From assembly GCF_041435355.1 (NCBI RefSeq), contig NZ_CP108442.1, positions 2,728,001 through 2,792,000 on the forward strand: a stretch of 64,000 nucleotides of DNA, in the 5' to 3' direction. Both the position numbers and the translations under genes were made by a program. Below the pieces are notes generated by a model. The model saw only the letters and a program-made list of their open reading frames with translations, was not told where the DNA came from and did not search any database. The DNA comes from Streptomyces sp. NBC_01276 (lineage in GTDB: Bacteria > Actinomycetota > Actinomycetes > Streptomycetales > Streptomycetaceae). Positions 8,653 to 16,887 of the stretch are shown piece by piece (positions within the stretch are counted from its first letter, which is position 1; each line of letters begins with the position of its first letter).

Positions 8653-9234
8653 CTACGCCCCGCGGGAGACGCAGCCCGCGAGGTGGTCGTCGACCAGGCC
8701 GCACGCCTGCATCAGCGCGTAGGCGGTGGTCGGTCCGACGAACCGGATGCCCGCCTTCTTGAGCGCCTTGGCCAGGGCCGTGGACTCGGGGGTCACCGCC
8801 GGCACGTCGGCGGTGCTCTCCGGGGCCGGGCCCGGCTTCTCCGGGGCGTGGGACCAGATCAGCGCGTCCAGCTCCCCCGGCCGCCACCCGGCCAGGACCT
8901 TGGCGTTGGCGAGGGTGGCCTCGATCTTGGCCCGGTTGCGGATGATGCCCTCGTCGGCGAGGAGCCGTTCGGCGTCCCGGGGCCCGAAGCGGGCGACCGC
9001 CGCGATCTCGAAGTCCGCGAAGGCCTTACGGAACCCCTCGCGCCGGCGCAGGATCGTCAGCCAGGACAGCCCGGACTGGAAGGCCTCCAGGCACAGCCGC
9101 TCGTAGAGGGCGTCGTCCCCGTGCACCGGCTTGCCCCACTCGGTGTCGTGGTAGGCCACGTAGTCCTCCGTGGACAGCCCCCACGGGCAGCGCAGTCCGC
9201 CGTCGGGCCCGGCGACCGGGCCGCCGCCGCTCAC
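8653..9234 (-). CDS. tag: DNA-3-methyladenine glycosylase I
   Basis: 193 residues from a GTG at 9234 that overlaps the stop of the DivIVA-like gene (GTGA). The Tag signature is clear: CPWG near the N-terminus, YHDTEWGKPVHGDDALYERL, then FQSGLSWLTILRRREGFRKAF, and a C-terminal half with GPTTAYALMQACGLVDDH. The enzyme removes alkylated adenine from DNA in base-excision repair. The longer upstream frame (to 10488) is only antisense to folP and was discarded. Coupling to a DivIVA-like gene is conserved in mycobacteria. Confidence 0.92.
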   Translation of the reverse strand: MSGGGPVAGPDGGLRCPWGLSTEDYVAYHDTEWGKPVHGDDALYERLCLEAFQSGLSWLTILRRREGFRKAFADFEIAAVARFGPRDAERLLADEGIIRNRAKIEATLANAKVLAGWRPGELDALIWSHAPEKPGPAPESTADVPAVTPESTALAKALKKAGIRFVGPTTAYALMQACGLVDDHLAGCVSRGA

Positions 9235-9581
9235 CGGTCGTCCTTGGTGAGGTCGATCCGGCCGGCGGGCTCCGGGGCGCCGGCCGGCCCGTGCGGCGCG
9301 GCGGCGGCCGTCAGCTCGGCGATCCTGGCGTCCCGCTCGGCCAGCTCGGCCCCGAGCCGGTCCAGTACGTCGTCCACCTCGGCCATCCGGTAGCCGCGCG
9401 GTCCGACCGGCAGCCGCAGGGCTTCGATGTCGGCCCGCACCACCGGCCGGCTCTCCGGGAGCCCGTCGGCCACCCGGTCCGGTTCGGCGTCGGGCAGTAC
9501 GGCTTCCGCGCCTCCGCCGACCACCGCGAGGGTGACCGCGGCCACGACCACGACCAGCGCGATCAGCAAGAACCAGAACAC
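9231..9581 (-). CDS. Membrane-anchored DivIVA-like domain protein
   Basis: About 116 residues. The GTG at 9581 has AGGGGAG six bases upstream and is preferred to a TTG at 9587 that abuts that site. One N-terminal membrane helix (about residues 1-22) is followed by a loop and a DivIVA-type segment (IEALRLPVGPRGYRMAEVDDVLDRL) leading into a short coiled coil; the tail is Ala/Pro-rich. It is far shorter than true DivIVA, so it may be a partner or localisation factor rather than a polar scaffold. It is translationally coupled to tag. Confidence 0.82.
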   Translation of the reverse strand: MFWFLLIALVVVVAAVTLAVVGGGAEAVLPDAEPDRVADGLPESRPVVRADIEALRLPVGPRGYRMAEVDDVLDRLGAELAERDARIAELTAAAAPHGPAGAPEPAGRIDLTKDDR

Positions 9582-9663
9582 GATCAACTCCCCTGAGAGA
9601 CTCCGGCCACCAGGTTAAGGTCGCAGACGAGGCGCGAGGGTCGCCGAAGGAGGAAAGAGCAGG

Positions 9664-10524
9664 ATGCTGCGACTGGGCAGGCGCGAGTTCGACCCCCACG
9701 AGCCGGTGATCATGGCCATCGTGAACCGGACCCCGGACTCCTTCTACGACCAGGGCGCGACCTTCCGCGACGAGCCCGCGCTGGACCGCGTCGAGCGGGC
9801 CGTGGCCGAGGGCGCCGCGATCATCGACATCGGCGGGGTCAAGGCCGGTCCCGGCGAACACGTGGACGCCGCCGAGGAGGCCCGGCGCACGGTCGGCTTC
9901 GTCGCGGAGGTGCGCCGCCGCCACCCGGACGTGGTGATCAGCGTGGACACCTGGCGCCACGAGGTCGGCGAGGCCGTGTGCGAGGCCGGGGCGGACGTGC
10001 TGAACGACGCGTGGGGCGGGGTGGACCCCAGGCTGGCGGAGGTCGCCGCACGTCACGGGGCGGGCATCGTCTGCACCCACGCGGGCGGGGTCGAGCCGCG
10101 GACCCGGCCGCACCGGACCTCGTACGAGGACGTCATGGAGGACATCCTGCGCGTCACGGTCGGGCTCGCGGAGCGGGCGGCGGCGCTGGGCGTCCCCCGG
10201 GAGTCGATCATGATCGACCCGGGTCACGACTTCGGGAAGAACACCCGGCACTCGCTGGAGGCGACCCGCCGGCTGTCGGAGATGACCGACACCGGCTGGC
10301 CGGTGCTGGTCTCCCTGTCGAACAAGGACTTCGTCGGCGAGACCCTCGACAAGCCGGTCAAGGAACGCCTGCTGGGAACGCTGGCCACCACGGCCGTGTC
10401 GGCCTGGCTCGGCGCCCGGGTCTACCGCGTCCACGAGGTCGCGGAGACCAAGCAGGTCCTCGACATGGTGGCCTCGATCCAGGGCCACCGCCCGCCGGCC
10501 GTCGCCCGCCGCGGCCTGGCCTGA
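9664..10524 (+). CDS. folP2: Dihydropteroate synthase-like protein, FolP2 type
   Basis: 286 residues with the TIM-barrel DHPS fold: MAIVNRTPDSFYD at the N-terminus, VISVDTW, LNDAWGG, DPGHDFGKN and RVHEV. The pABA/sulfonamide loop, normally GGESTRPG, reads GGVKAGPGE here, which is the FolP2 pattern. Mycobacterium leprae FolP2 lacks DHPS activity, so this protein probably does something else. It diverges from the DivIVA-like/tag pair. GGAGGAAAG precedes the ATG by about 7 bases. Confidence 0.88.
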   Translation: MLRLGRREFDPHEPVIMAIVNRTPDSFYDQGATFRDEPALDRVERAVAEGAAIIDIGGVKAGPGEHVDAAEEARRTVGFVAEVRRRHPDVVISVDTWRHEVGEAVCEAGADVLNDAWGGVDPRLAEVAARHGAGIVCTHAGGVEPRTRPHRTSYEDVMEDILRVTVGLAERAAALGVPRESIMIDPGHDFGKNTRHSLEATRRLSEMTDTGWPVLVSLSNKDFVGETLDKPVKERLLGTLATTAVSAWLGARVYRVHEVAETKQVLDMVASIQGHRPPAVARRGLA

Positions 10525-10528
10525 GGAA

Positions 10529-10559
10529 GGCCCGGCCCGGGGGCCGCCGCGGCCGGGCC
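10529..10559. terminator. Bidirectional terminator, folP2 / LOG
   Basis: 8-bp arms GGCCCGGC (10529-10536) and GCCGGGCC (10552-10559) lie just after the folP2 stop, between convergent genes. Confidence 0.55.
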
Positions 10560-10597
10560 GTCCCCGTGCGGTCTCCCGCCCGGGGACGGTTCGGGAG

Positions 10598-11356
10598 CTA
10601 CTTCCCGACTTCCTTCGTCACCAGCGCGATCGCCTCGTCCACGTCGTCCGTGACGTGGAAGAGGTAGAGGTCCTTCTCCGAGGCCTTGCCCTGCGCGATG
10701 ACCGTGTTGCGCAGCCAGTCGATCAGACCGCTCCAGTACTCCGTGCCGAACAGCACGATCGGGAACCGGGTGATCTTCTGGGTCTGCACCAGGGTCAGGG
10801 CCTCGAACATCTCGTCCAGCGTGCCGAGACCGCCCGGCAGCACCACGAACCCCTGGCTGTACTTCACGAACATCGTCTTGCGGACGAAGAAGTACCGGAA
10901 GTTCAGACCGAGATCGACGTGCTGGTTGAGCCCCTGCTCGAAGGGGAGCTCGATGCCCAGGCCGACGGAGATGCCGTTCGCCTCGCGGGCGCCCTTGTTG
11001 GCCGCCTCCATCGCACCGGGGCCGCCGCCGGTGATGACGGCGAAGCCGGCGTCCACGAGCGCGCGCCCGATCCGTACGCCCGCCTCGTACTCCGGCGAGC
11101 CCACCGGAGTACGGGCCGACCCGAACACGCTGATCGCGGGCGGCAGCTCGGCGAGCGTGCCGAAGCCCTCGATGAACTCCGACTGGATGCGCAGGACCCG
11201 CCAGGGATCGGTGTGCACCCACTCGGAGGGTCCGGCCGAGTCCAGCAGCCGCTGGTCCGTCGTACTGCCCGCCTGGACCTGTCCCCGCCTGCGCAGCACC
11301 GGCCCGAGCTGCTGCTCCTCCGGCTTGCGACGGGACGAACCTTCAGGGTTGCCCAT
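10598..11356 (-). CDS. LOG-family protein (TIGR00730), nucleoside-monophosphate phosphoribohydrolase
   Basis: 252 residues. A basic, disordered N-terminus (~1-45) leads into the Rossmann-like lysine-decarboxylase-like fold. The two family signatures GGGPGAMEAANKGA and PGGLGTLDEMFEAL are complete. LOG proteins hydrolyse cytokinin riboside 5'-monophosphates; bacterial forms are probably general nucleotide phosphoribohydrolases and are often misannotated as lysine decarboxylases. GGAGGGAG lies about 7 bases before ATG 11356. It lies 64 bases downstream of dapE and is probably in the same transcript. Confidence 0.9.
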   Translation of the reverse strand: MGNPEGSSRRKPEEQQLGPVLRRRGQVQAGSTTDQRLLDSAGPSEWVHTDPWRVLRIQSEFIEGFGTLAELPPAISVFGSARTPVGSPEYEAGVRIGRALVDAGFAVITGGGPGAMEAANKGAREANGISVGLGIELPFEQGLNQHVDLGLNFRYFFVRKTMFVKYSQGFVVLPGGLGTLDEMFEALTLVQTQKITRFPIVLFGTEYWSGLIDWLRNTVIAQGKASEKDLYLFHVTDDVDEAIALVTKEVGK

Positions 11357-11420
11357 GATGTGCTCCCTCCTGCTGATCGTTGGATCAGGTTAGGCGCACG
11401 AAGGTGAAGGGAGGTGGAAT

Positions 11421-12500
11421 TCAGGAGGTCAGCCAGGCGCGGAGTCGTTCCTCGCAGTGCAGGATCGCCTTCGTCTCGACGCGTTCGTCGACCTTGTGGG
11501 CCAGCAGGGCGTCGCCCGGACCGTAGTTCACCGCCGGGACGCCGAGCGCGCTGAAGCGCGACACGTCCGTCCAGCCGAACTTGGGCATGGCGTGGCCTCC
11601 GACGGCCTCCATGAAGGCCGCGGCGGCCGGGTGGGAGAGGCCGGGGAGGGCGCCGGGGGACGAGTCGTCGACGACGAACTCGTCGATCCCGCAGTCGGCG
11701 AAGACCTCCCGTACGTGGGCCAGCGCGTCGGCCTCGCTGCGGTCGGGGGCGTAGCGGAAGTTCACCGTCACCGTGCAGCCGTCGGGGATGACGTTGTTGG
11801 CGACGCCGCCCTCGATCCGGACCGCGTTGAGGCCCTCGTGGAACTCCAGGCCGTCGATGACCGGCCTGCGGGGCTCGTACGCGGCCAGCTTCGCCAGGAT
11901 CGGGCCCGCTGCGTGGATGGCGTTGGCGCCCATCCAGCTGCGGGCGGAGTGCGCGCGCTCGCCCTTGGTGCGGAGCAGGACGCGCAGGGTGCCCTGGCAG
12001 CCGCCCTCGACCTCGGCGTTGGAGGGCTCCAGCAGGACGGCGAAGTCGCCGGTCAGCCAGTCGGGGTGGGCCGCGGCGACCTTGCCGAGGCCGTTGAGGT
12101 CGGCGGCGACCTCTTCCTGGTCGTAGAAGACGAAGGTGAGGTCGCGGTTGGGCTCGGGGACGGTCGCCGCGATCCTCAGCTGCACGGCGACGCCGGACTT
12201 CATGTCCGTGGTGCCGCAGCCCCACAGGACGTCGTTCTCGTCCAGGCGGGACGGCACGTTGTCGGCGATCGGCACGGTGTCGAGGTGGCCGGCGAGTACG
12301 ACGCGCTCGCCGCGGCCGAGGTGCGTACGGGCGACGACGTTGTTGCCGTGGCGGTCGACGGTCAGGTGCGCGAGGCCGCGCAGCGCGTTCTCCACGAGGT
12401 CGGCGAGTGCCTTCTCGTCGCCGCTCACGGATGGGATGTCGACGAGCCGGGCGGTCAGCTCGGCAGCGTCCAGGGTGAGGTCCAGCTCGGATTCGGACAT
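11421..12500 (-). CDS. dapE: Succinyl-diaminopimelate desuccinylase
   Basis: 359 residues, M20 metallopeptidase fold. The metal-ligand motifs are present: VVLAGHLDTVP (His and Asp), CGTTDMKSG (bridging Asp), FYDQEEV (catalytic Glu pair) and a C-terminal His. The lid domain contains NAVRIEGGVANNVIPD. The enzyme makes LL-diaminopimelate for lysine and peptidoglycan. dapC, the preceding step, lies about 2 kb away at 14256. The ATG at 12500 diverges from a secreted-protein gene. Confidence 0.92.
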   Translation of the reverse strand: MSESELDLTLDAAELTARLVDIPSVSGDEKALADLVENALRGLAHLTVDRHGNNVVARTHLGRGERVVLAGHLDTVPIADNVPSRLDENDVLWGCGTTDMKSGVAVQLRIAATVPEPNRDLTFVFYDQEEVAADLNGLGKVAAAHPDWLTGDFAVLLEPSNAEVEGGCQGTLRVLLRTKGERAHSARSWMGANAIHAAGPILAKLAAYEPRRPVIDGLEFHEGLNAVRIEGGVANNVIPDGCTVTVNFRYAPDRSEADALAHVREVFADCGIDEFVVDDSSPGALPGLSHPAAAAFMEAVGGHAMPKFGWTDVSRFSALGVPAVNYGPGDALLAHKVDERVETKAILHCEERLRAWLTS

Positions 12501-12587
12501 GGACCCGACCCTAACGCCCCGGGATGCGCCGGAACGGGGTCCGTCCGGTCACTGGACGCGTCGAACGCCTCAAGTACGGTGGGCCGC

Positions 12588-13556
12588 GTGTCCGAGACCG
12601 ATCGCTCCCGTCCCCGCCGCCGCAGGCCGCTCCGCGTGGCCCTGGGTCTGGCCGTCCTGCTCGCGGTGGCCGGGTACTTCGCCGCGCAGCGGTCCTCCAC
12701 CGGTGGTGGCGCCCCGTACTGCACGGTCACGGCGACCGGGGCGGGCGCAGCCTCCCCGGGCACCGTGCAGACGTACGAGATGACTCCCGAACAGGCCGCC
12801 AACGCGGCGACCATAGCCGCCGTCGGGATCTCCAAGGGACTGCCGGACCGGGCGGTGACCATCGCGCTGGCGACCGCGATGCAGGAGTCGGCGCTGCGCA
12901 ACCTCGACCACGGCGACCGGGACTCGCTGGGCCTGTTCCAGCAGCGGCCCTCGCAGGGCTGGGGCACCCCGCAGCAGATCATGGACCCGGTGTACTCGGC
13001 GGGGATCTTCTACGACCGGCTCGCCGAGATCAAGGGGTACACGCGGCTGCCGCTGACGGTGGCCGCGCAGAAGGTGCAGCTCAGCGGCTTCCCGCAGGCC
13101 TACGCGAAGCACGAGCCGGACGCCACGGTCCTGACGGCCGCCTTCGGCGAGAGCGGCACGCCGGCCACGTTGACCTGCTCGGGCCCGGCCCCGCAGCCGG
13201 GCGACCCCGAGAGGGTCCGCGCGGAGCTGACCCGGGCCTTCGGCAAGGAGGCCCTGGGCGGCGCCCACGGCGGCGCCACGGCGGGCCGCACGAGGCCGGG
13301 CACGGTCCCGGAGGCCGAGGTCTCCCTGCGGCTGCGGAAGGACGGCGGGCCGGGCGAGGCGCGCCGGGGCCGGGCGATGGCCCACTGGGCGGTGGCCCGT
13401 TCGAACGAGCTGGGGATCGCCCGGGTCTCGTACGGCACCTCCCGTTGGACGGCCGGCGACGAAGGGGGCGCCTGGCGCCCGCGGAGCGCGGGCGGGACGG
13501 ACCCGTACGACCCGGCGCCGGACGAGGTGCGGATCTTCGTCGCCCGCCGGGGCTGA
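12588..13556 (+). CDS. Exported or membrane-anchored protein, lysozyme/transglycosylase-like
   Basis: 322 residues from GTG 12588. A basic N-terminus (RPRRRRPLR) precedes one hydrophobic segment (about residues 15-30), so the protein is exported or anchored. Residues ~60-170 resemble a lytic-transglycosylase-like helical domain: a Glu in ATAMQESALRNLDHGDRDSLG, then GLFQQRPSQGWGT and DPVYSAGIFYDRL. The rest is less conserved and ends in a beta-rich stretch. Streptomyces homologues are often labelled heavy-metal transporter, which the sequence does not support. Activity is unproven. Confidence 0.78.
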   Translation: MSETDRSRPRRRRPLRVALGLAVLLAVAGYFAAQRSSTGGGAPYCTVTATGAGAASPGTVQTYEMTPEQAANAATIAAVGISKGLPDRAVTIALATAMQESALRNLDHGDRDSLGLFQQRPSQGWGTPQQIMDPVYSAGIFYDRLAEIKGYTRLPLTVAAQKVQLSGFPQAYAKHEPDATVLTAAFGESGTPATLTCSGPAPQPGDPERVRAELTRAFGKEALGGAHGGATAGRTRPGTVPEAEVSLRLRKDGGPGEARRGRAMAHWAVARSNELGIARVSYGTSRWTAGDEGGAWRPRSAGGTDPYDPAPDEVRIFVARRG

Positions 13557-13786
13557 CCCGGGGACCGCCCGTACGTACGGGACCTCACCCGTGCGGGGGT
13601 GGCCGGCCGGCCGGGCCGGGTGGCCCGGAAGCGGACGGAAGGCCTGGTGGGCGCGCATCCAATGCGTTTGTCGCGGAAGCCGATTAAACGATGCGTTACT
13701 GATCCTTTACCCGCCGGGTCCGCAACTCCACCCACCCCGGCAGCGGTTGTACACGGCGTACTCAGCCGCTACCGCTTAGGAGCATC

Positions 13787-14182
13787 ATGTCCCTCCCCCT
13801 GACACGTCGGATCGCCCGCGCCGCGCTTCTCCTCGCAGCCGGAACCGCTCCCGTGGTCGGTGCGGCCGGCGCGGCCAGTGCCGCGGGCCTGGAGTCCGTG
13901 CCGCAGCTGGGCGCACTCACCGCGCCGGACGCCTCCGCCGCCACCGACGCGGCGGGCGCCGTGACCGGGGCCGTCCCCGCCGCCGCCACCGAGGCCGTCC
14001 CGGCCGCCGCCCCCGCCGCCGCCGTGGCGGACGGTGCCGGCGGGATGCTGGGCGGGCTGCCGGTGGCCGGGCAGCTGCCGGTCAAGGACCTTCCCGTGAA
14101 GGACCTGCCGGTGAAGGACCTGCCGGTCGGCCAGCTGCCGGTGAGCACCCTGCCCGTCGGTCAGCTGCCGCTCGGGGGCTGA
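13787..14182 (+). CDS. Small secreted low-complexity protein with LPV repeats
   Basis: 131 residues: a Sec signal peptide (basic RRIARA, hydrophobic core, AxA-type site near residue 35), an Ala/Val/Pro-rich middle, and a C-terminal array of 5-residue repeats LPVKD, LPVKD, LPVKD, LPVGQ, LPVST, LPVGQ. There are no cysteines or catalytic motifs, so a structural or surface role is likely. GCTTAGGAGC precedes the ATG. A strong terminator follows the stop. It is apparently monocistronic with its own upstream promoter (13557-13786). Confidence 0.75.
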   Translation: MSLPLTRRIARAALLLAAGTAPVVGAAGAASAAGLESVPQLGALTAPDASAATDAAGAVTGAVPAAATEAVPAAAPAAAVADGAGGMLGGLPVAGQLPVKDLPVKDLPVKDLPVGQLPVSTLPVGQLPLGG

Positions 14183-14195
14183 CCCGTACGGAACG

Positions 14196-14233
14196 CCGAA
14201 GGGGCCGGGAGTGAGCACTCCCGGCCCCTTCGG
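14196..14233. terminator. Strong bidirectional terminator
   Basis: A perfect 18-bp stem (14196-14213 with 14216-14233) with a 2-base centre, between the convergent LPV-repeat gene and dapC. Confidence 0.85.
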
Positions 14234-14255
14234 GCCGTCACGGGGCGGCGGCGCC

Positions 14256-15350
14256 TCAGCCCAGGCGCTTGACCGCGGCCTCGACCCGCTCGTCGGTGGC
14301 GGTGAAGGCCACGCGGACGAAGTTCGCGCCCGCCTCGCCGTAGAAGTCGCCGGGCGCGACCAGGATGCCGAGGCCGGCGAGGTGGGCGACGGTGTCCCAG
14401 CAGGGCTCGTCGCGGGTCACCCACAGGTAGAGGCTGGCCTCGCTGTGCTCGACCCGGAAGCCGTGCGCCTCCAGGGCCGTGCGCAGCGCCTCGCGGCGGG
14501 CGGCGTAGCGGCCGCGCTGCTCCTCGACGTGGGCGTCGTCGCCGAGCGCCGCGATGACGGCGGCCTGGACGGGGGCGGCGGTCATCATGCCGCCGTGCTT
14601 GCGGATCTCCAGCAGTTCGCCGAGTACGGCGGCGTCACCGGCGATGAACGCGGCCCGGTACCCGGCCAGGTTGGAGCGCTTGGAGAGCGAGTGGACGGCC
14701 ACGACGCCCTCGTAGGAACCGCCGCAGACCTCGTCGTGCAGGACGGAGACGGGCTCGGCCTCCCAGCCGAGTTCCAGGTAGCACTCGTCGCTGAAGAGCA
14801 GGATGCCGTGCTCGCGCGCCCAGGCGACGATCCGGATCAGCTCCTCCTTGGAGAGGACCCTTCCGGTCGGGTTGGACGGGGAGTTGAGCCACAGGAGCTT
14901 CACGCCGGCCGGGTCGAGCTCGGTCGGGTCGTCGTAGACCACGGCCTCGGCGCCGCACAGCCGCGCGCCGACCTCGTACGTCGGGTAGGCCAGGCGCGGG
15001 TAGGCCACCTTGTCGCCGGCGCCGAGGCCCAGCTGGGTCGGCAGCCAGGCGACCAGTTCCTTGGAACCCACCACGGGCAGGACGTTGCGGTGCCCGGCGG
15101 CGCTCGCGCCGAGCCGGCCGCGGAGCCAGCCGGTGATGGCGTCGCGCAGGGCGGGCGTCCCCCATACCGTCGGGTAGCCCGGGGAGTCCGCGGCGCCGAT
15201 CAGGGCGCGCTGGATCAGCTCCGGGACCGGGTCCACGGGCGTGCCGACGGAGAGGTCGACGATGCCGTCCGCATGGGCCGCCGCCGTGGCCTTGTACGGC
15301 TCCAGCTTGTCCCAGGGGAAGGCGGGAAGACGGTCGGATACTGCGGCCAC
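14256..15350 (-). CDS. dapC: Succinyldiaminopimelate aminotransferase
   Basis: 364 residues from GTG 15350 (protein VAAVSDRLPAFPWDKL); the longer frame crosses a terminator. A fold-type I PLP aminotransferase: SPSNPTGRVLS, then DECYLELGW, and the PLP lysine in HSLSKRSNLAGYR. The DLSVGTPVDPVP start is typical of the actinobacterial DapC subgroup. It forms N-succinyl-LL-2,6-diaminopimelate. It follows the ferredoxin gene in the same orientation, as fdxC-dapC do in M. tuberculosis, with a terminator-like hairpin between. Confidence 0.9.
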   Translation of the reverse strand: MAAVSDRLPAFPWDKLEPYKATAAAHADGIVDLSVGTPVDPVPELIQRALIGAADSPGYPTVWGTPALRDAITGWLRGRLGASAAGHRNVLPVVGSKELVAWLPTQLGLGAGDKVAYPRLAYPTYEVGARLCGAEAVVYDDPTELDPAGVKLLWLNSPSNPTGRVLSKEELIRIVAWAREHGILLFSDECYLELGWEAEPVSVLHDEVCGGSYEGVVAVHSLSKRSNLAGYRAAFIAGDAAVLGELLEIRKHGGMMTAAPVQAAVIAALGDDAHVEEQRGRYAARREALRTALEAHGFRVEHSEASLYLWVTRDEPCWDTVAHLAGLGILVAPGDFYGEAGANFVRVAFTATDERVEAAVKRLG

Positions 15351-15386
15351 GGTGGTCTCTGCTCTCTGTGGGTAGCGGGAAAACGG

Positions 15387-15424
15387 CTCGGTCCCGTGCG
15401 GCAGGAGTGCCGTACGGGACCGAG
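15387..15424 (-). terminator. Hairpin between ferredoxin and dapC genes
   Basis: 16-bp arms with one G-U pair (15387-15402 and 15409-15424), 6-base loop. It could terminate or attenuate the ferredoxin transcript ahead of dapC. Confidence 0.7.
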
Positions 15425-15445
15425 AGGCGCGTCTGCCGTGAACGG

Positions 15446-15775
15446 TCAGTGCTCGCCGTTGATGTCGGCAGGCAGTGCGGCGACGAAGGGGTGGTCCCGC
15501 TCGATCAGACCGAGCTTGGAGGCACCACCGGGCGAACCGAGCTCGTCGAAGAACTCGACGTTCGCCTTGTAGTAGTCCTTCCACTCCTCCGGGGTGTCAT
15601 CTTCGTAGAAGATGGCCTCGACCGGACAGACCGGCTCACACGCGCCGCAGTCGACGCACTCGTCCGGGTGGATGTACAAGGACCGCTGGCCCTCGTAGAT
15701 GCAGTCGACGGGGCATTCTTCGATGCATGCCTTGTCCTTGACGTCGACACAAGGCTCCGCGATGACGTAGGTCAC
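15446..15775 (-). CDS. fdxA: 7Fe ferredoxin ([3Fe-4S][4Fe-4S])
   Basis: 109 residues from GTG 15775 with GAGGAGG about 8 bases upstream. Cysteines 9, 17 and 50 fit the 3Fe-4S site and Cys21, 40, 43 and 46 the 4Fe-4S site; Cys25 is extra, as in mycobacterial FdxC. The ~50-residue C-terminal extension is usual for the actinobacterial 7Fe class. It is a soluble electron carrier, commonly serving cytochromes P450 and other oxidoreductases. Confidence 0.95.
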   Translation of the reverse strand: MTYVIAEPCVDVKDKACIEECPVDCIYEGQRSLYIHPDECVDCGACEPVCPVEAIFYEDDTPEEWKDYYKANVEFFDELGSPGGASKLGLIERDHPFVAALPADINGEH

Positions 15776-15891
15776 GCTCTCGTTCCTCCTCGGTAGGGCT
15801 TTCCATTCGCGCGGGAGCGCGGCGTCGTCGATGCCCGCACCTAGTATCTCCGTTCCCGGGCACGATCCGAACAGGAGGGGCGGACAGAGCT

Positions 15892-16887
15892 GTGGAAATC
15901 ACTGCCGGTGGGCTGCTGGAGATCCGTATCACCCCGGCTGACGTGGGTAAACGAGTCTCTGTACGACGGGTGGAGGGCGAGGCTGGGGTACCCCCTGTCT
16001 TCTCGGACGCCGTCGGCGTTCTCACATCCTGGAACGAGAGTGTGCTGACGATCACACGCAAGGACGGCGTGTCCGTCCGTATCCCGGAATCCTCGCTGGT
16101 AGCGGGCAAGGTCGTGCCCCCCGCGCCGGCCCGCCGGCGGGGTCCGGCGGCCTCCTTCGAGGAGCTCGCGAGGGTCACGGCGCGGGCCTGGCTGCCGCTG
16201 GAGAGCGAGCGGCTGGGCGAGTGGACCCTGCGGGCCGCCGAGGGGTTCACCCGGCGGGCCAACTCGGTCCTCCCGCTCGGCGATCCCGGGATACCCCTGG
16301 ACGAAGCACTCGCGCGGGTGACGGCGTGGTACGCGGAGCGCGGGCTTCCGGCGTACGTGCAGGCGGCGACGGGCGCGGTCGGCACGCAGGAGCTGCTCTG
16401 CGCGGAGCTGGAGCGGCGGGGCTGGGTCAACGAGGTCTCCGCGGAGGTCCGGATCGGGGCGCTCGCGCCGGTCGGCGAGGCGGACGCGGACGAGTCGGCC
16501 TCGGCCGCGGTGACGCTGACGCGGACTCCGGACGAGGACTGGCTGGACCGCTACGGCAAGACCCGGGACCCGGGGCTGGTCCGGCGGATGCTGGTCGAGG
16601 GGCCGTCGGTGTGGTTCGCCTCGCTCGGCGGCGGCCGGGCCGTCGGGCGCATGGTGGTGGACGGGCGCTGGGCGGGCTTCGGCGCCGTGGCGGTCGACCC
16701 CGAACACCGGCGCCGGGGGCTCGCGACGGCCGTGATGGCGGTCCTGGCACGGCGGGCGCTGGAGGAGGGCGCGTCGGCCGCGTGGCTCCAGGTGGAGACC
16801 GACAACCCGGGGGCCCGCGCCCTCTACGACGGGATGGGCTTCGCCACCCACCACGCCTACCACCACTTCCGGGAGGGCGGCCGGTGA
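15892..16887 (+). CDS. GNAT acetyltransferase with N-terminal SH3-like domain
   Basis: 331 residues from GTG 15892. The N-terminal ~75 residues form a small beta-barrel-like domain (GLLEIRITPADVGKRVSVRR, then GVLTSWNESVLTITRKDG) as in mycobacterial Rv0428c-type proteins. Two acetyltransferase-like halves follow; the C-terminal one has the acetyl-CoA motif VDPEHRRRGLATAVM and LQVETDNPGARALYDGMGF. The substrate is unknown. It overlaps the next gene by 4 bases (GTGA) and diverges from the ferredoxin gene. Confidence 0.85.
   Translation: MEITAGGLLEIRITPADVGKRVSVRRVEGEAGVPPVFSDAVGVLTSWNESVLTITRKDGVSVRIPESSLVAGKVVPPAPARRRGPAASFEELARVTARAWLPLESERLGEWTLRAAEGFTRRANSVLPLGDPGIPLDEALARVTAWYAERGLPAYVQAATGAVGTQELLCAELERRGWVNEVSAEVRIGALAPVGEADADESASAAVTLTRTPDEDWLDRYGKTRDPGLVRRMLVEGPSVWFASLGGGRAVGRMVVDGRWAGFGAVAVDPEHRRRGLATAVMAVLARRALEEGASAAWLQVETDNPGARALYDGMGFATHHAYHHFREGGR

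Noticed and set aside
10598..11356. Lysine decarboxylase
   Set aside because: The PGGxGT and GGGxGxM motifs define LOG phosphoribohydrolases; no PLP motif.
12588..13556. Heavy-metal transporter label commonly given to this family
   Set aside because: Single membrane segment and an exported lysozyme-like domain; no metal-binding motif or transporter topology.
13557..13786. Riboswitch or RNA gene in the leader of the LPV-repeat gene
   Set aside because: No recognisable conserved RNA motif or stable structure beyond ordinary GC-rich pairing.
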